Positions 11,041 through 21,935 of a DNA stretch of 64,000 bases are shown piece after piece. The notes beneath the pieces are model-generated. The model saw only the letters and a program-made list of their open reading frames with translations, was not told the origin of the DNA and did not search any database. Origin of the DNA: Mantis religiosa (lineage: Eukaryota; Arthropoda; Insecta; Mantodea; Mantidae); the NCBI GenBank assembly GCA_030765055.1, contig CM060953.1, positions 70,170,316 through 70,234,315 of the forward strand. The letters run 5' to 3'. Numbering within the stretch: position 1 is the stretch's first letter; each line of letters opens with the position of its first letter. Made by a program: the position numbers and the translations under genes.

Positions 11041-11168
11041 GTTGGGCTGTTCTGCCGGTGATAGCATGGACAGCTGTCAGAGCAGTATACGACAACACCA
11101 ACTGCTGGGCCGTCGCCCATGGAGAATTTCCCTGGATTTTTGATGGACCACGCATATTAGCTATGTGT
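11041..11168 (+). CDS. Class B1 GPCR, exon encoding TM4 and ECL2
   Basis: The exon lies between acceptor TTACAG (ending 11040) and donor GTAAGT (11169). It joins the phase-1 end of the previous exon to give Gly-Gly?-free reading GWAVLPVIAWTAVRAVYDN. GW with a following Pro is the TM4 signature of secretin-type receptors. NTNCW holds the ECL2 cysteine that pairs with the TM3 cysteine, followed by the usual Trp. FPWIFDGPRILAMC is the ECL2-TM5 junction. It ends in phase 0. The sequence is diverged enough from well-known receptors that I do not name a subtype. Confidence 0.9.
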
Positions 11169-11544
11169 GTAAGTATTTCTTTTCTTTAAAATACTTAATA
11201 CGAATACAATATTGTGAGGAACAATCATTTTAAAAACTAACTGGTTTAATAATTTGCAGTAACTTTGCTAATATGTAGAACAAAAATACCTAAACTTGCC
11301 CTAATTAAATAAGCCCAATAACATACAGTATAAAGGTTCATCAGTTGTTTTTACAATGCTAATTGGTTTTATATATGCAAGAAATACTTCTGCTTTAAGA
11401 AAACAATGAGCCCTTAGCAGATGCATCTGGGTTTGCTTGATAGTACGGCACTCAAAACAATGCATATGGCTGCATTTAGCACTGCTGTTGATGAGTGTGT
11501 CGTTATCTGGAGCAATTATCATGTAGGTAGCATTGATCATGATT
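11169..11544 (+). other. GPCR intron, no feature recognised
   Basis: AT-rich intronic sequence following the donor; nothing recognised. Confidence 0.4.
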
Positions 11545-12605
11545 TATGTTTAAGGGCGCTCAACTCCACGGTCATCAGTGACCTTTCAAAAACTGTATTT
11601 GACTTTAACTTCCCTATGAATTTACCTTAACTTTTCTTTGGCTTTGCTGTGGCTTTACTCTGGCTTTGCTCTGGCTTCGCTCTGACTAGGCTCCGGTCAC
11701 CACTCCGGTCCCGCTCTGGCTTGGCTCTGTCTTAGCTCTGGCTGCCCTCAGGCTCCACTTGGCTTTGCTCTGGCTCCGCTTTGCCTTTGCTTTGGCTTTG
11801 CTCTGGCTTTACTTTGGCTTTCCTTTGGGTTTGCTTTGGCTTTGCTCTGGCTTTACTCTGGATTTGCTCTGGCTCCGCTATGGCTTTAATCTGGCTTTGC
11901 TCTGGCTTTGCTCTGGCTCCGCTATGGCTTTAATCTGGCTTTACTCTGACTTTGCTCTGGCTCCGCTTTGGCTTTGCTCTGGCTTTACTTTGGCTTTTTC
12001 TTTGGGTTTGCTTTGACTTTGCTCTGGTTTTGCTCTGGCTTTACTCTGGCTTTGCTCTGGATCCGCTATGTCTTTGCCTTGGCTTTGCTTTGGTTTTGCT
12101 CTGGCTTTACTTTGGTTTTCCTTTGGGTTTGCTTTGGCTTTTCTCTGGTTTTGCGCTCGCTTTGCTCTGGCTTTACCTTGGCTTTGCTCTGGCTTTACTT
12201 TGGCTTTGCTCTGGCTCTGCTATGGCTTTGCCTTGGCTTTGTTTGACTTTGCTCTGGCTTTACTTTGGCTTTCCTTTAGGTTTGCTTTGACTTTGCTCTG
12301 GTTTTGCTCTCGCTTTGCTCTGGCTTTACTCTGACTTTGCTCTGGCTCCTCTATGGCTTTGCCTTGACTCCGCTGTCTCCACACTGGCCTCGCTCTGACT
12401 TTGCTTTATCTTCGCTTTGACTTTAATTTGACTTTACTTTAATTTACTTTACTTTATTCAGATAAGGTTCAAACACGGACGTGGACCTGGTTTGGGCGGT
12501 TGGCATTAGCTCTCTCACCGCTCAGAGGCACCCAATCGAGGTATTTGGCTCGAGACCCCGGGATCGCCAATTCCCGTACCTACTGTAGTAGGCCCCTTGG
12601 AGAAA
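11545..12605 (-). mobile_element. Deleted LINE derivative carrying a minisatellite
   Basis: On the minus strand it starts with a leader piece (12605-12500) matching 6635-6525 (shared GGGATCGCCAATTCCCGTACC on +) and ends with a tail (about 11600-11545) resembling 4610-4560 (shared CTTTCAAAAAC). Between these LINE ends, coding sequence is replaced by an 11-bp minisatellite. The link between the two ends is inferred from order and orientation. Confidence 0.4.
11637..12470 (+). repeat. 11-bp minisatellite, about 830 bp
   Basis: Tandem units are variants of GGCTTTGCTCT, alternating with GGCTTTACTCT, GGCTCCGCTCT and GGATTTGCTCT. Because 11 is not a multiple of three and the unit lacks stops in most registers, all three + frames stay open for hundreds of bases and give Leu/Ala/Phe-rich pseudo-peptides. 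These are not genes. Confidence 0.9.
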
Positions 12606-13194
12606 GCAGGTAGCAAATACATTTTTCCCCAACTATCATTTCATGGGATGTCTACAGAATTGCGCAGTCATTACACTGAAAGTCTCAGTCAGACTCAGGA
12701 TTATTACATTTAATAATGGTTTACATGAGCATAATTCATTCAGCAAAGAATCTGATGCAGAAAATGCCTTGTATGTACTCATCACAGAAAGCACTCTATT
12801 GCGTGCAATATACATGCTTGGGCTTTCATAGCCGCGTTGAGCCAACAGAATGTAGTTTCGGAGCGTGTAGGCAATCATCCACTTGATAAATTACCACCTC
12901 GATGAATAACCATCTGACATTTCACCCATAACCCCGTTTGGTATCTTCAAAGAAGGTGAGCTGACTGTCTTACAACTAGAGTACAACTCCAGTAAACCAG
13001 CCAACGGAGCTATGGGAGAAGCAGATGATAATTCATCGACTGGATCATGGTCTTCAAACTTGGAAACTGCGTCCTACTGGGACCTATCATGTGCGCTTTA
13101 CTTTCCTTCTACATATTCACAATACTGGAAGGCTGTGCCAAAACTCACTCTTACCTCTAATCATAATCGTTTATGAAAAGAATGGCATGAAGTA
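12606..13194 (+). other. GPCR intron, no gene recognised
   Basis: No domain, repeat or splice-bounded conserved exon recognised here. Confidence 0.4.
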
Positions 13195-13445
13195 AGAACT
13201 TAAGCTTTCCTGGCGACGAACATAATCTAGATATTCTCGGACTTCAAGACAGGAGTATTGATGAATAGCAATCGACGTTTCGGGAGCGTACAGTGCGGAC
13301 GATGGTTCTGTGCCGGTGGAGACCGCGTGTGCAGTCGTTTAGAATCCAGTTGCTGAGCCTACACTCTCGGTCATGCGCAGTGCACTGAAATGGTCAGTAT
13401 CGTGGAGATGTTTGACCAGGTAACTTCTAACGCTTCGGTCCCGTC
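13195..13445 (-). mobile_element. Penelope-like terminal repeat fragment
   Basis: On the minus strand it contains CTCCCGAAACGTCGATT (about 13291-13271) and further on CCGAGAATATCTAGATTATG, the same order as Penelope ends at 15220-15260 and 31495-31556. The CTGATGA part of the hammerhead-like core is not preserved. Confidence 0.5.
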
Positions 13446-13548
13446 ACGTTAAGATTTTAAAGTTTTAGAAATTGTGATTATTAGTTGCACTGGTGATTAG
13501 CGTTTTGTCTATGTATATACATTTATATGTTTTCTTATTTAGATTAAA

Positions 13549-14135
13549 ATGCCTCCAATTCAAAGCAAACTTGGTGGAAAAACACTTCGCAGCCAAACCG
13601 CGAAGTTATTAATAATGTCAATCTATTCTGAAACGGGAAGCAGTTTGTGGCGATATGCTAATAAAATGCAAGGGAGGGTGAGTGCAGCAACAAAAGTATC
13701 TGAGAGAAAATTTCGTAAAATAATAACGAAGGGGAGAAATATGAGGCACAGGTGACCTCCTTTGAAACATCTGGAAAGTACATCGTGTACCAGAAACAAT
13801 CACTGTCATTAATGACTTTGATAGATGTGTAATTCGCCAAACAATTTATAATTTGTATATTCAGGAGAAAACTGTACCACTGTCAAAATTTGGGACTCCT
13901 GAAACATCAAGATTCCATTAACTTAAAAGGGGGAAGCACTAGCTTAAAGACTATCTTATGTGGCATAGGTTTCAAGTGGAAGAAAACAATGAATAAGAGG
14001 GTCTTATTATAGGAAAGGTACCTATATGAGAAATCGGCGCGTGTCATAAAAAGGCTTAGAGACGAAGGAAGGTCGGTTATCTATGAAGCTGAAACATATC
14101 TTCATACGAGAATCGGCTAACTCACTTCCATGCGC
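13549..14135 (+). pseudogene. IS630/Tc1-mariner-superfamily transposase N-terminal half, decayed
   Basis: It opens with MPPIQSKLGGKTLRSQTAKL and a helix-turn-helix region, then breaks. The later part in shifted frames still reads DFDRCVIRQTIYNLYIQEKT-like (about 13810-13870), GFKWKKTMNKR-like (about 13965-14000) and an IYEAETYLHTR stretch (about 14075-14110) that corresponds to the first catalytic acid region of this family. Several frameshifts and stops make it a fossil. It ends where the TTC microsatellite begins. Confidence 0.6.
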
Positions 14136-14152
14136 TACAAGCCACAAAGGCA

Positions 14153-14930
14153 TCATCCCAGATTTTTATTTTCCTTCTTCTTCTTCTTCTTCTTCTTCTT
14201 CTTCTTCTTCTTCTTCTTCTTCTTCTTCTTCTTCTTCTTCTTCTTCTTCTTCACTCCATGGCATAGGCAATCAAGTGCCTGTTCCGCCTTCGAAGTCATC
14301 CAGCCATCGTTTCCTGGATCTGCCCACTGATCTCCTACCTTTAGGATGATTCTGTAATATTTGTTTTGTAAGTCTATTATCTGGCATTCTTTCAACATGT
14401 TCCTTCCATTTTTGTTTGAGATCTCTTAACCTATCATTCATAATAAAAATGTCCAACTCTTCTCTTATATTTTCATTTCTTATTAAGTGCCTCTTCGTGC
14501 ATCCTTTCACACTTCTCAAGAATTTCATTTCTGAAGCCTGTTTCTGATGCTTTTTAGTTAACGTCCAAGTCTCACTTATGTATGTCAGTACTTTGTACAG
14601 CCACAACTTTGTAGAACTTTAATTTTGTTTCTTTACGTATTTTGTTTCTAAATGTTCTATTTATTGTTCCACACACTCTTTGAAATTTGCATATTTTATT
14701 GTAGACATCAGATTCCTTGTCATAACTAACATCAGTTCCCAAGTAGTTAAAATGGCTTACCTGTTCAACGCAACGATTATTTGTAACTATTTTTGTTCTA
14801 ATTGGCTCTTTCCCAATGAATGCCATTACCTTTGATTTTATAAAAGAAATTTTCATATTATATTGCTTACAAAGTTCACTAAGTTTAAAATTAAAACATT
14901 TGTGAAAGCAAAAAACTAAAACAGTAAAGA
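14153..14930 (-). pseudogene. LINE reverse transcriptase C-terminus, 5'-truncated, ending in (GAA)n
   Basis: The minus strand encodes the thumb and C-terminal part of a LINE polymerase: HFNYLGTDVSYDKESDVYNK (about 14765-14700), then SETWTLTKKHQKQASEMKFL and RRSVGRSRKRWLDDF just before the end, typical of this lineage's C-terminus. A frameshift lies near 14590. Translation runs into the GAA repeat at 14252, so the microsatellite is the element's 3' tail. Confidence 0.75.
14174..14252 (+). repeat. (TTC)n / (GAA)n microsatellite
   Basis: About 26 uninterrupted trinucleotide units. It sits exactly at the 3' end of the minus-strand LINE and so most likely grew from its tail. Confidence 0.95.
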
Positions 14931-15136
14931 AGATCCGTTGTTTCTCAGTGGCTAAGATGAGGAAGTGCTCATATATCTTAAGATATGCGTTTTAGTAAAG
15001 ACGAGTCCGTGAAATATGGCCTTGCTGCATTGTCTTCCATCTTCCAGCGCTAGCAGGAGATGCAAGTGACGGTTGGTCATAGACTGTCTTCAGTGCGCGA
15101 ACAAAGTAGGTCACCGGCACAGAACTATCGTCGCTA

Positions 15137-15262
15137 TTGTACATCTCTCCCATCATCAGATGAATCATCCTTGTTTGATGACTTGTTTCATCATTCCGAT
15201 GATGGGAGAGATGTACACTACCGAAACGTCGATGGTTGGAGCCCGAGAATATCTAGAATACG
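15137..15262. mobile_element. Two Penelope terminal-repeat ends, head to head
   Basis: An inverted repeat pairs TGTACATCTCTCCCATCATC (about 15138-15157) with GATGATGGGAGAGATGTACA (15198-15217). The right arm continues CCGAAACGTCGATGG and CCCGAGAATATCTAGAATA, matching other Penelope ends in the window. The hammerhead-like core is imperfect: CCGATGA in place of CTGATGA on the right, GAAAC missing on the left. Confidence 0.55.
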
Positions 15263-15334
15263 AATTGCATGGTTTCGCTCTTTTAAGCAATCTACCAATT
15301 GTAATTTAATCGTGTGTGTTGTCTGTTTTTACAG

Positions 15335-15420
15335 GTAAATGCCGTTCTAATGCTGGATATTATTAGAGTACTTCTCACAAAAATGAGAAAGGTTAACACC
15401 AACAAATCTGTGCATATTAG
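15335..15420 (+). CDS. Class B1 GPCR, exon encoding TM5
   Basis: The 86-bp exon lies between TTTTTACAG and the donor GTGAGA at 15421. It enters in phase 0 and leaves two bases (AG) that are completed by the next exon to Arg. Translation VNAVLMLDIIRVLLTKMRKV has the conserved TM5 Asn and the basic ICL3 start; NTNKSVHI continues the short ICL3 loop. Such a small TM5 exon is common in this receptor family. Confidence 0.85.
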
Positions 15421-15722
15421 GTGAGATTATCCAGTCACATCATTTGACAAACCTTATAAATGTTATTTGCTTCTAATTTCTATCTGCAACTTAATTGACA
15501 AAGAAAATTCTATGACAGTAAGTTACCTATATTCATAACACGAATTAAAAAGTACACAATTCAGGCATGTTTATTTCGATGTTTATTTTGCTGTAATATG
15601 ACATTTTATTACACTCAATTTATATTCTGGTACTATTTATACCTAAGTAATCTTAAAACATGTAGAATACTTAAACACAACTAAAAGTACAACAATGTAT
15701 CGTGTTTCAAAATCTGTTACAG

Positions 15723-15903
15723 GCGCATGACAAGGGCCACTATCTTTCTAATACCTCTGTTCGGGGTTCAGTTTCTCTTGACAAGCTATCGACCCAAGAC
15801 TAGGGACTGCAATTATGAGCAGCTCTATTACTACATATTTTACACAATGGATGGGCTACAGGGGGCTATTGTTGCATTGCTGTATTGCTATCTGAACCGT
15901 GAG
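15723..15903 (+). CDS. Class B1 GPCR, exon encoding TM6 and TM7
   Basis: The exon lies between CTGTTACAG and donor GTAAGT (15904) and leaves in phase 0. TM6 reads RATIFLIPLFGVQFLLTSYR with the conserved Pro-Leu-x-Gly kink. A short ECL3 (RPKTRDCNYEQ) follows, and TM7 has DGLQGAIVALLYCYLNRE with the conserved Gln-Gly and the Asn-x-Glu end that precedes helix 8. The Arg-Pro after TM6 is reminiscent of calcitonin-receptor-like sequences, hence the subfamily guess. A mariner is inserted 41 bp beyond the donor. Confidence 0.9.
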
Positions 15904-15944
15904 GTAAGTATTAACAGTGTGATATCAAAAGTATATGTGTATTA

Positions 15945-17254
15945 CGAGGCGTGTCCTTAAAATAAGGTTTCCAAGGCGCTGGAGCCGTGAGGAACGCTAT
16001 TACGCGAGATCCGACAACACTGGCGTGTAGCTTGGTTTCACTCCTTCATATCCCCACTACAGCGAACCCGTTGCAACCACTAGTCTTGGCTGGGCAGCCA
16101 TTTCCGATTGGGCTTCCTATCACATCCGCCGTAAAGTGTGAGTTGCGTGCAGTGATCAGTTTTTTGAGTGCCAAGGGCACTACGCCCACTCAAATTCATG
16201 GTCAGTTATGCGAAGTCTATGGGCCACAGTGTATGGACGTCAAAAACGTGTAAAAGTGGGTCAGAGAGTTCAAAGACGGACGTCCACGACGAATAGCTTT
16301 CTGATCGGCCTTCGGTTTCAGCCGAAACAATGGCAAAAGTGGAGCAACAAATGCTTAAAGATCGGTGTGTGACAGTTCGCGAGCTGTGTGTATCCCTGAA
16401 GTCAGTAAGACTACGATTGACAAGGTTTTGACCGAACATTGGCATTATCGCAAGGTGAGTGAGAGGTGGGTCTCCAAAGTGCTCACCGAAGACCATAAAC
16501 GACAACGTGTTGAAGCGGTCCACCGATTCATGGAGCACTATGCAGAACAGGGTGATGAATTGTTGGATTCAATTGTCACTGGCGATGACGCTTGGGTGCA
16601 CTACACAACACCAGAAACTAAAGAATGTTCTCGTCAGTGGTGGCATTCGAATATGCCCAAGCCGCGAAAGTTCAAAGATACATTTTCTGCCCGCAAAGTG
16701 ATGGCCAATGTGTTCTGGGACAGAAAAGGTGTATTGTGCGAGTTTATGCCTACAGGCACAACAACAAACGCCGCTAGCTACAGTGAGGCTTTAAAAAAAT
16801 TGCAACGTTCCATTCAAAATCGAAGGAGGGGAATGCTGACGAAGGGAGTGACTTTTCATCACGACAACGATCGTCCACATACTGCACATGCAACGGCTGA
16901 TCTCCTGGTCCAGTTCGTATGGGACATCCTCACCCGTCCCCCTTACAGTACAGACTTAGCACCTAGTGATTATCATCTGCTTCCTGAGTTGAAGTCACAC
17001 CTGGATGGAACACATTTCCAGACCGACTATGATTTGTAAAACGAGGTTGAACGGTACCTGCGCAACTTGGCGGGAGGTTGCTATGACAAGGGTATGTAAA
17101 AACTGCCACAGCGCATACAAAAGTACATCGATCGCAATGGTGATAACGCTGAAAAATAGCTGTTCCGCCTTTTCATCAATGTAAAGTTAATTGACAATAA
17201 ACATGTTGTCTATATTAAATAAAATTGGAGGCCTTATTTTACGGACACGCCTCG
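15945..17254 (+). mobile_element. Mariner element 2 with TA target duplication
   Basis: The left end CGAGGCGTGTCCTTAAAATA is matched in inverted form at the right end (17227-17254). TA flanks both ends (15943-15944 and 17255-17256). The length is 1310 bp. The first bases match mariner 1 (CGAGGCRTGT), so the two belong to related families. Confidence 0.9.
16128..17155 (+). pseudogene. Mariner transposase, frameshifted but with all three catalytic Asp
   Basis: The N-terminal helix-turn-helix part (CELRAVISFLSAKGTTPTQI) is ended by a stop at 16251-16253 and a shift near 16285. The main open part (16365-17039) has VTGDDAWVHYTTPETK, HHDNDRPHTAHATADL and RPPYSTDLAPSDYHLL. These hold the three catalytic aspartates; the last two are in the normal relative position for DD34D. 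A stop at 17037-17039 removes the last 38 or so codons, which are still readable to 17155. It is more complete than mariner 1 but not functional. Confidence 0.85.
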
Positions 17255-18000
17255 TATATACCCAATTAGGCAAGTCCTACTGTTGAACTTGGTAAGAGTA
17301 ATTGTAGTATAACAGTAGCATGTAGCCTCTTCTTCCGAATGGGGAGTTAATACAAGAGGTAAATACAAGACGTCGCTAATCTTATGCAGTGTCAATACTC
17401 CACGTCTCTTAGTCATTGCACACTCGCTGGAAGTTAATTACAATATTTACTCACCCCGTTCGTTACTGGAATGTAACAAATAAGCGATAATATACGCAGT
17501 GTCGTAACGAACTATTCCCACTCGCGATTCACTATTTCACTTGCACTTCGAGTTGTGCTACTGCGTAATATCGATATACGCACACACTTCAAGTCCGGAT
17601 GTAGTGTAAGTATATCCACAAGATTTACTTACTTGGTTCGGGAGATCGCTCGCTTATAGTCACTGGAGATTCCACACAATTCCAGAACGTGTGTGATAAA
17701 GCAAAACTCGGAAGATTTTTTATCCGGCGAGAGTGTTTATCGCGTCCAGGCTGAGCGAGCGTGCAGCTTATCTTTTCCCGCTTTCAACTGTTCGGCGCTG
17801 ACCTTTCCATAAACTTAGGCTGTAGCCCTGCGTCACACTATGTAGCAAGGAGCAGACGCAGTAAAAATGTCCTAGCTTAACTACTGGTACTACATGTTAC
17901 ACCAAATGAAATGCACTGCGCATGAATCCAATAAATTTAATACCATAGATCAGGTATATGACAAGTAACAAATGATAAACTTTTCAAAGCTATACATGAT
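17255..18000 (+). other. GPCR intron, no feature recognised
   Basis: No open domain-coding stretch and no repeat recognised. Confidence 0.4.
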
Positions 18001-18008
18001 TTTGAGCC

Positions 18009-19060
18009 CTAATATTTAGTACCTCGTGTGGCTCCCATGTGCTGCAACTAAAGCTGTGGCACTGAATCAAAAAGGTTCTGAGTGAGTTCCTGAGGTATTT
18101 CCCTCCATGTCTTTTGTATCTGAGCTGACAAAGCCGTGACACTGGTTAATGGAGGACTGTGACGCATCACGTGCCATATCCCAGACGTGTTTGATGGGTG
18201 ACATGTCAGGCAATCGTGCAGACCAGGGAAGCAATGGTACCCATGGCTCTTCGAAGAAGACTTGTAAACTCCTCGCAATATGTGACCGGGCAATGTCCTG
18301 CTAAAATGTGGCCTGTGAAGATGCCTGAAGAAGGGAGAGTACCTCGGGTCCTACAACTACCTTTGGGTAACGGTTACTGTTCACAGATCCCTCAATTCGT
18401 AGGAGGCGAGACTGGCTGTTGTAACCAAGCGCCCCAAACCATCACACCTAGTGTTTGTCCGCTATGCCGCTCAATAATGCAGCCGTTAAGGTTCCACAGA
18501 GGGAAACTCACCACGCTACCGCCGAACATGTATGCGGCCATCACTATTGGATATATTGAAAATGAATGCATATTAAAATACTGCATTTTGTCCCTTAGCA
18601 CTCCAGTGACGGTGTTCACATGGCCATTGCAGTCGGAGAAGCATGTGGTTTCTGGACAGTGAAAGTAGATGTAATGGCTTACATGCAATCAGTCCAATAT
18701 GCAGCAGACAGCGACGAAGCGTTGATGCAGAAAAGTTCGCGTTGTTGAGAACTCCATCATCGAACTACCACTGTGGATGAAGCTGTAGTGTCCGTTATGG
18801 CGTTATGGCCATGCAGACATGACGGCAGTCATCCCATGCTGTGGTCATCCTCTGTGGTCCAGTATACCCGCTCTTTTCTGCATACGACTTCACCTATCCA
18901 CTGCTTCCCCACATGCACCACCGTCGTAGCATCCTGCCTTTACGAGCCGAAATGTTATGGTATGCCAAACCCGTTTCCGGATGACCGATCATTCTGCCCC
19001 GTTCGAACTCACTCACATGCCCATGTGGCTCCCTTTGACTTCGACGGGGCACTATTTTAT
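18009..19060 (-). pseudogene. Tc1-like transposase remnant
   Basis: Minus-strand reading from about 18690 gives FGGSVVSFPLWNLNGCIIER and GVMVWGAW. The C-terminal part reads ALSAQIQKTWREIPQELTQN, then LFDSVPQL, a stop, and HMGATRGTKY before the final stop at 18009-18011. The last block is typical of the Tc1 C-terminus (a dimer-forming region before a Gly-x-x-x-Tyr end). The segment 18700-19060 is too decayed to read with confidence but is probably part of the same element. Confidence 0.6.
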
Positions 19061-20160
19061 TGTTTGCAACTTATTTGACACTGACTACGCTTGGTGCAAT
19101 ATTGATCTTGTCGGGCCGACACGGCAGGGCTCTGCTTGGCTTTTGTATACCCCATCTCTCTTTCGGGAAATTCTTTCTTGATGATACATTTTCACAAACC
19201 GCAGTGTAGTATTTTTTTAATTTTGTCTCTTTGAACACCATGATTACCGTAAACATTGGTTAGTATCAGACATTTATCAAGGTATGCCTCAGAACTGCAC
19301 TTTAGCACAGAAGAATGCTTATAATTATGAACTCAGTCCTTTTTCCGGTACAATTTTCTAGAACTAATATATTTGGACAATTAGCCATTAAAGGTTCTTT
19401 ATAATAGTGACTTTCATGTAGGTACATACCAGCCTTATATCTAACAAAATTGGCCAGCTATATAGGATTTAACCCTGACGTACAACCACTCTGCTTGTTT
19501 GAGGTTCCAGTATATAGAAGTCGCGTTCTACTTTGCACCATAGCAAAACCAGTTCAGAACGCTTCGTTAAAATATCAACTGCAAAAGCTTTCGAAAACCA
19601 TGCTACTTAAAAATTGCAATATATTAATTTCAATTGCCTAACAGAAGAATCACAGGATACATCTTCCTATACAATATGGAAACGGGAACTGTGGCCAGTT
19701 AACGCAGAAAGGACATGAAGACCATCCCGATATTTTTGAAGCAGAAAAATGTATTTTGCTGCAGGTGCCTAAAATTTGGCATTTGGTATTTGTAAACTGT
19801 GATGCCAATTTTCCAATATTCATTGTAAATGAAAATAGACCGAAAAGACGGTTAAATAGCAAAATCGGTATCTGTGGCTAAGCTCGCCATTTTCCTAGGA
19901 TGCGGCACGATGATTTTCAAGAGAATTCCCCTACAACAAACTGCACTTTACATGGAAAACTGGCTCTAGCGATTTTAATTAAATTAATATTTTCATGCAA
20001 AGTAAGATGAATCTCTTTAATTTTCTTGTAATACCCTGTGAAACCCTCTACATTGTGAATGACTTCTGTATACTTGATAAAGCGACAATTTTACTTCATA
20101 AAAATTTAGAGGTGGTTAAAGAACATTAGGGTTAGGATTAGGATTACTACGAAGGGAATT
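19061..20160 (+). other. GPCR intron, no feature recognised
   Basis: No supported gene. A short TTAGG-like run at 20127-20146 is too brief to be a telomeric tract. Confidence 0.4.
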
Positions 20161-20164
20161 CGGA

Positions 20165-20520
20165 ACCTAAACCTGTGGTTTACTGTACCTAAGCCATGGG
20201 GCATCCCCGGGAGGAAGGATGAGGCGAGAGTAGACAGAGGGCGGCTGACCCAAAGAGTCACGACACTGCCGAGACTCCCGCCGACACTTCTACGCTGAAA
20301 GAGACCAAAAGATGAGAGATGATGTGAAATGATAATGGAGATGAAATGAAGAGACAGGAAACTCGGGAGATGTAATTAACCTACCCAGAATTCACCTAGC
20401 GACCCGAGAAACCCATCGAAAAAACCCATGGGTCAGGCAGGCCGGGTACGAGAATCGAACCCGGGCCTCCCGAATGCGGGCCACTGACGAAACGGCCTGA
20501 GACATCCCACTCGGTCTAAG
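20165..20520 (-). mobile_element. tRNA-derived SINE (family B), minus orientation
   Basis: On the minus strand it has a B-box like GGTTCGATTCTCG near the head (around 20450), a Gly/Pro-poor body with CCATGGGTTTTTTCG, CATTATCATTTCACATCATC and GGAGGAAGGATGAGGC on the + side. Longer copies are at 22480-23130 and 47600-48190. Confidence 0.65.
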
Positions 20521-20564
20521 GCACATTATTTATATCGAATAAAATTTTGTGAAGCTTGAGATAT

Positions 20565-20836
20565 TTTTTTATTTACTTTTTTATTTTTTTATTTATTTAT
20601 TTATTTTTGTAATATACCTCCAACGTTAAGTCATATCGGACGATGAATGAAATGGTGAAATGATGCTCAAATGAGCCTGGGGTCCATAGAGCTTAGAGTT
20701 ACCCGACATTCGTCTCTTAGGATAAGGGAAGACCCCAGTAAAAACCTTATCCAGGTAACTCACCCTGACCGAGATTCGAACACGAGACCTCTTGAACGTG
20801 AGGCAGACATGCTACCACCAAGCTACCGAGGCGGAC
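20565..20836 (-). mobile_element. tRNA-derived SINE (family A), minus orientation
   Basis: A nearly complete copy: head read in reverse at GCTACCGAGGCGG (20821-20834), the shared GTAACTCACCCTGACCGAGA, and a T-rich run at 20565-20606 that is the A-rich tail. Confidence 0.85.
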
Positions 20837-21245
20837 TATTTGTGGTTTGAATTTTGAAATGCTTATACTTTTCTCAGCTCTTAAAATCTGAATATTACTT
20901 AAATCCTACTGTATTCCCTTATTGTCATTGTATGTGCAAAGAAATATGTAATACAATTTCTACAAAGGTTTATCTCGATTAACATGAACTAGATCAAATA
21001 ATAATGTCCGATTTCACCAACAGGTGTTAAAATCGACGTTAATAAATATAAGGTAACAATTGTCACAGCGCTAACAAAGCTGTTAAATTTCTTGCATTTC
21101 AAAAACCTGTTTTCTGAAAATGTTGACAAACACGTGTTAACACCAAGAAACGTGTAAATATTACAGCTGTAGAAGGCTGTGGATGAGTCATATTATCTTC
21201 TGAACGTACTGCGATGCGCCTTTGTTTTCATTTTCGTATGCACAC

Positions 21246-21420
21246 AGCTGAAAAAATGGCGGGTGAACAAAATCGTAAGAGAAACCTGGGACAAATTTCT
21301 CATCGATGGAGAAAGAGTTGTTAGCTGAATTGTTGACCAAGTATAAGGATATCGTGGAAAATAAGAGGGTAGGTGCAGTGAATGTAAAAAAGAGAGAGAT
21401 GTCACGTGGGAAAAATTATC
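21246..21420 (+). pseudogene. Myb/SANT-like (Harbinger-type) DNA-binding domain fragment
   Basis: The frame reads EKELLAELLTKYKDIVENKR followed by VGAVNVKKRE, resembling the helix-rich start of the Myb/SANT-like domain found in Harbinger/PIF-derived proteins. It lacks a continuous upstream start in the same frame and runs into a SINE at 21440. It is probably a transposon fragment and not a host gene. Confidence 0.4.
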
Positions 21421-21439
21421 CAATCCGACTGACGGCCTC

Positions 21440-21615
21440 ATGCTCACATGTGCAAGTCAGAGGTGGCGATCAATTCCTCGTGAGGCTGAATAGGCATCGG
21501 TCCATTACCCGGGATTTATATTCCGCGCACCCCTAAGGGTGGGATCGAACACGGTCGCCCTCCATGGCAGGGAACTAAGGCGCAACGCCCTCAACCATTA
21601 CGCCACTGCACAGAA
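21440..21615 (-). mobile_element. tRNA-derived SINE fragment (family D-like), minus orientation
   Basis: The minus strand begins CAGTGGCGTAATGGTTGAGG (A-box region) and has GTGTTCGATCCCACC (B-box). The body differs from the 10637 copy, so membership of the same family is tentative. Confidence 0.55.
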
Positions 21616-21697
21616 TGCAAACTACCCTTCACACAGAAAAATATGCGAAAACTCTTGTTTTCTAAAAGTGACTTAAAATGTTTTCATGACAAACGAA

Positions 21698-21935
21698 GCC
21701 CGCCTCGGTAGCGTGGTGGTAGCATGTCTGCCTCACGTTCAAGAGATCCCGAGTTCGAATCTCGGTCAGGGTGAGTTACCTGGATAAGGTTTTTCCGGGG
21801 TTTTCCCTTATCCTGTTAGACGAATGTCGGGTAACTAAGCTCCATGGACCCCGGACTCATTTGAGCATCATTTCACCCATTCCATTCAACGTCCGATATG
21901 ACTTATCGTTGGAGGATGTAAATTTAAAAAAAATG
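21698..21935 (+). mobile_element. tRNA-derived SINE (family A)
   Basis: Full-length: GCCCGCCTCGGTAGCGTGG head, B-box GAGTTCGAATCTCGGTCAGG, GTGAGTTACCTGGATAAGG, a body ending GGAGGATGTAAATT, and an A-rich tail. Confidence 0.9.

Noticed and set aside
11759..12334. Overlapping long open frames with Leu/Ala/Phe-rich products resembling membrane proteins
   Set aside because: They are readings of an 11-bp tandem repeat open in all three frames; no start context, splice sites or domain.
14083..14349. Poly-Ser, poly-Phe and poly-Lys coding regions
   Set aside because: Products of the TTC/GAA microsatellite in different frames.
20127..20146. Insect telomeric repeat (TTAGG)
   Set aside because: Only three or four imperfect units; chance or a trace at most.
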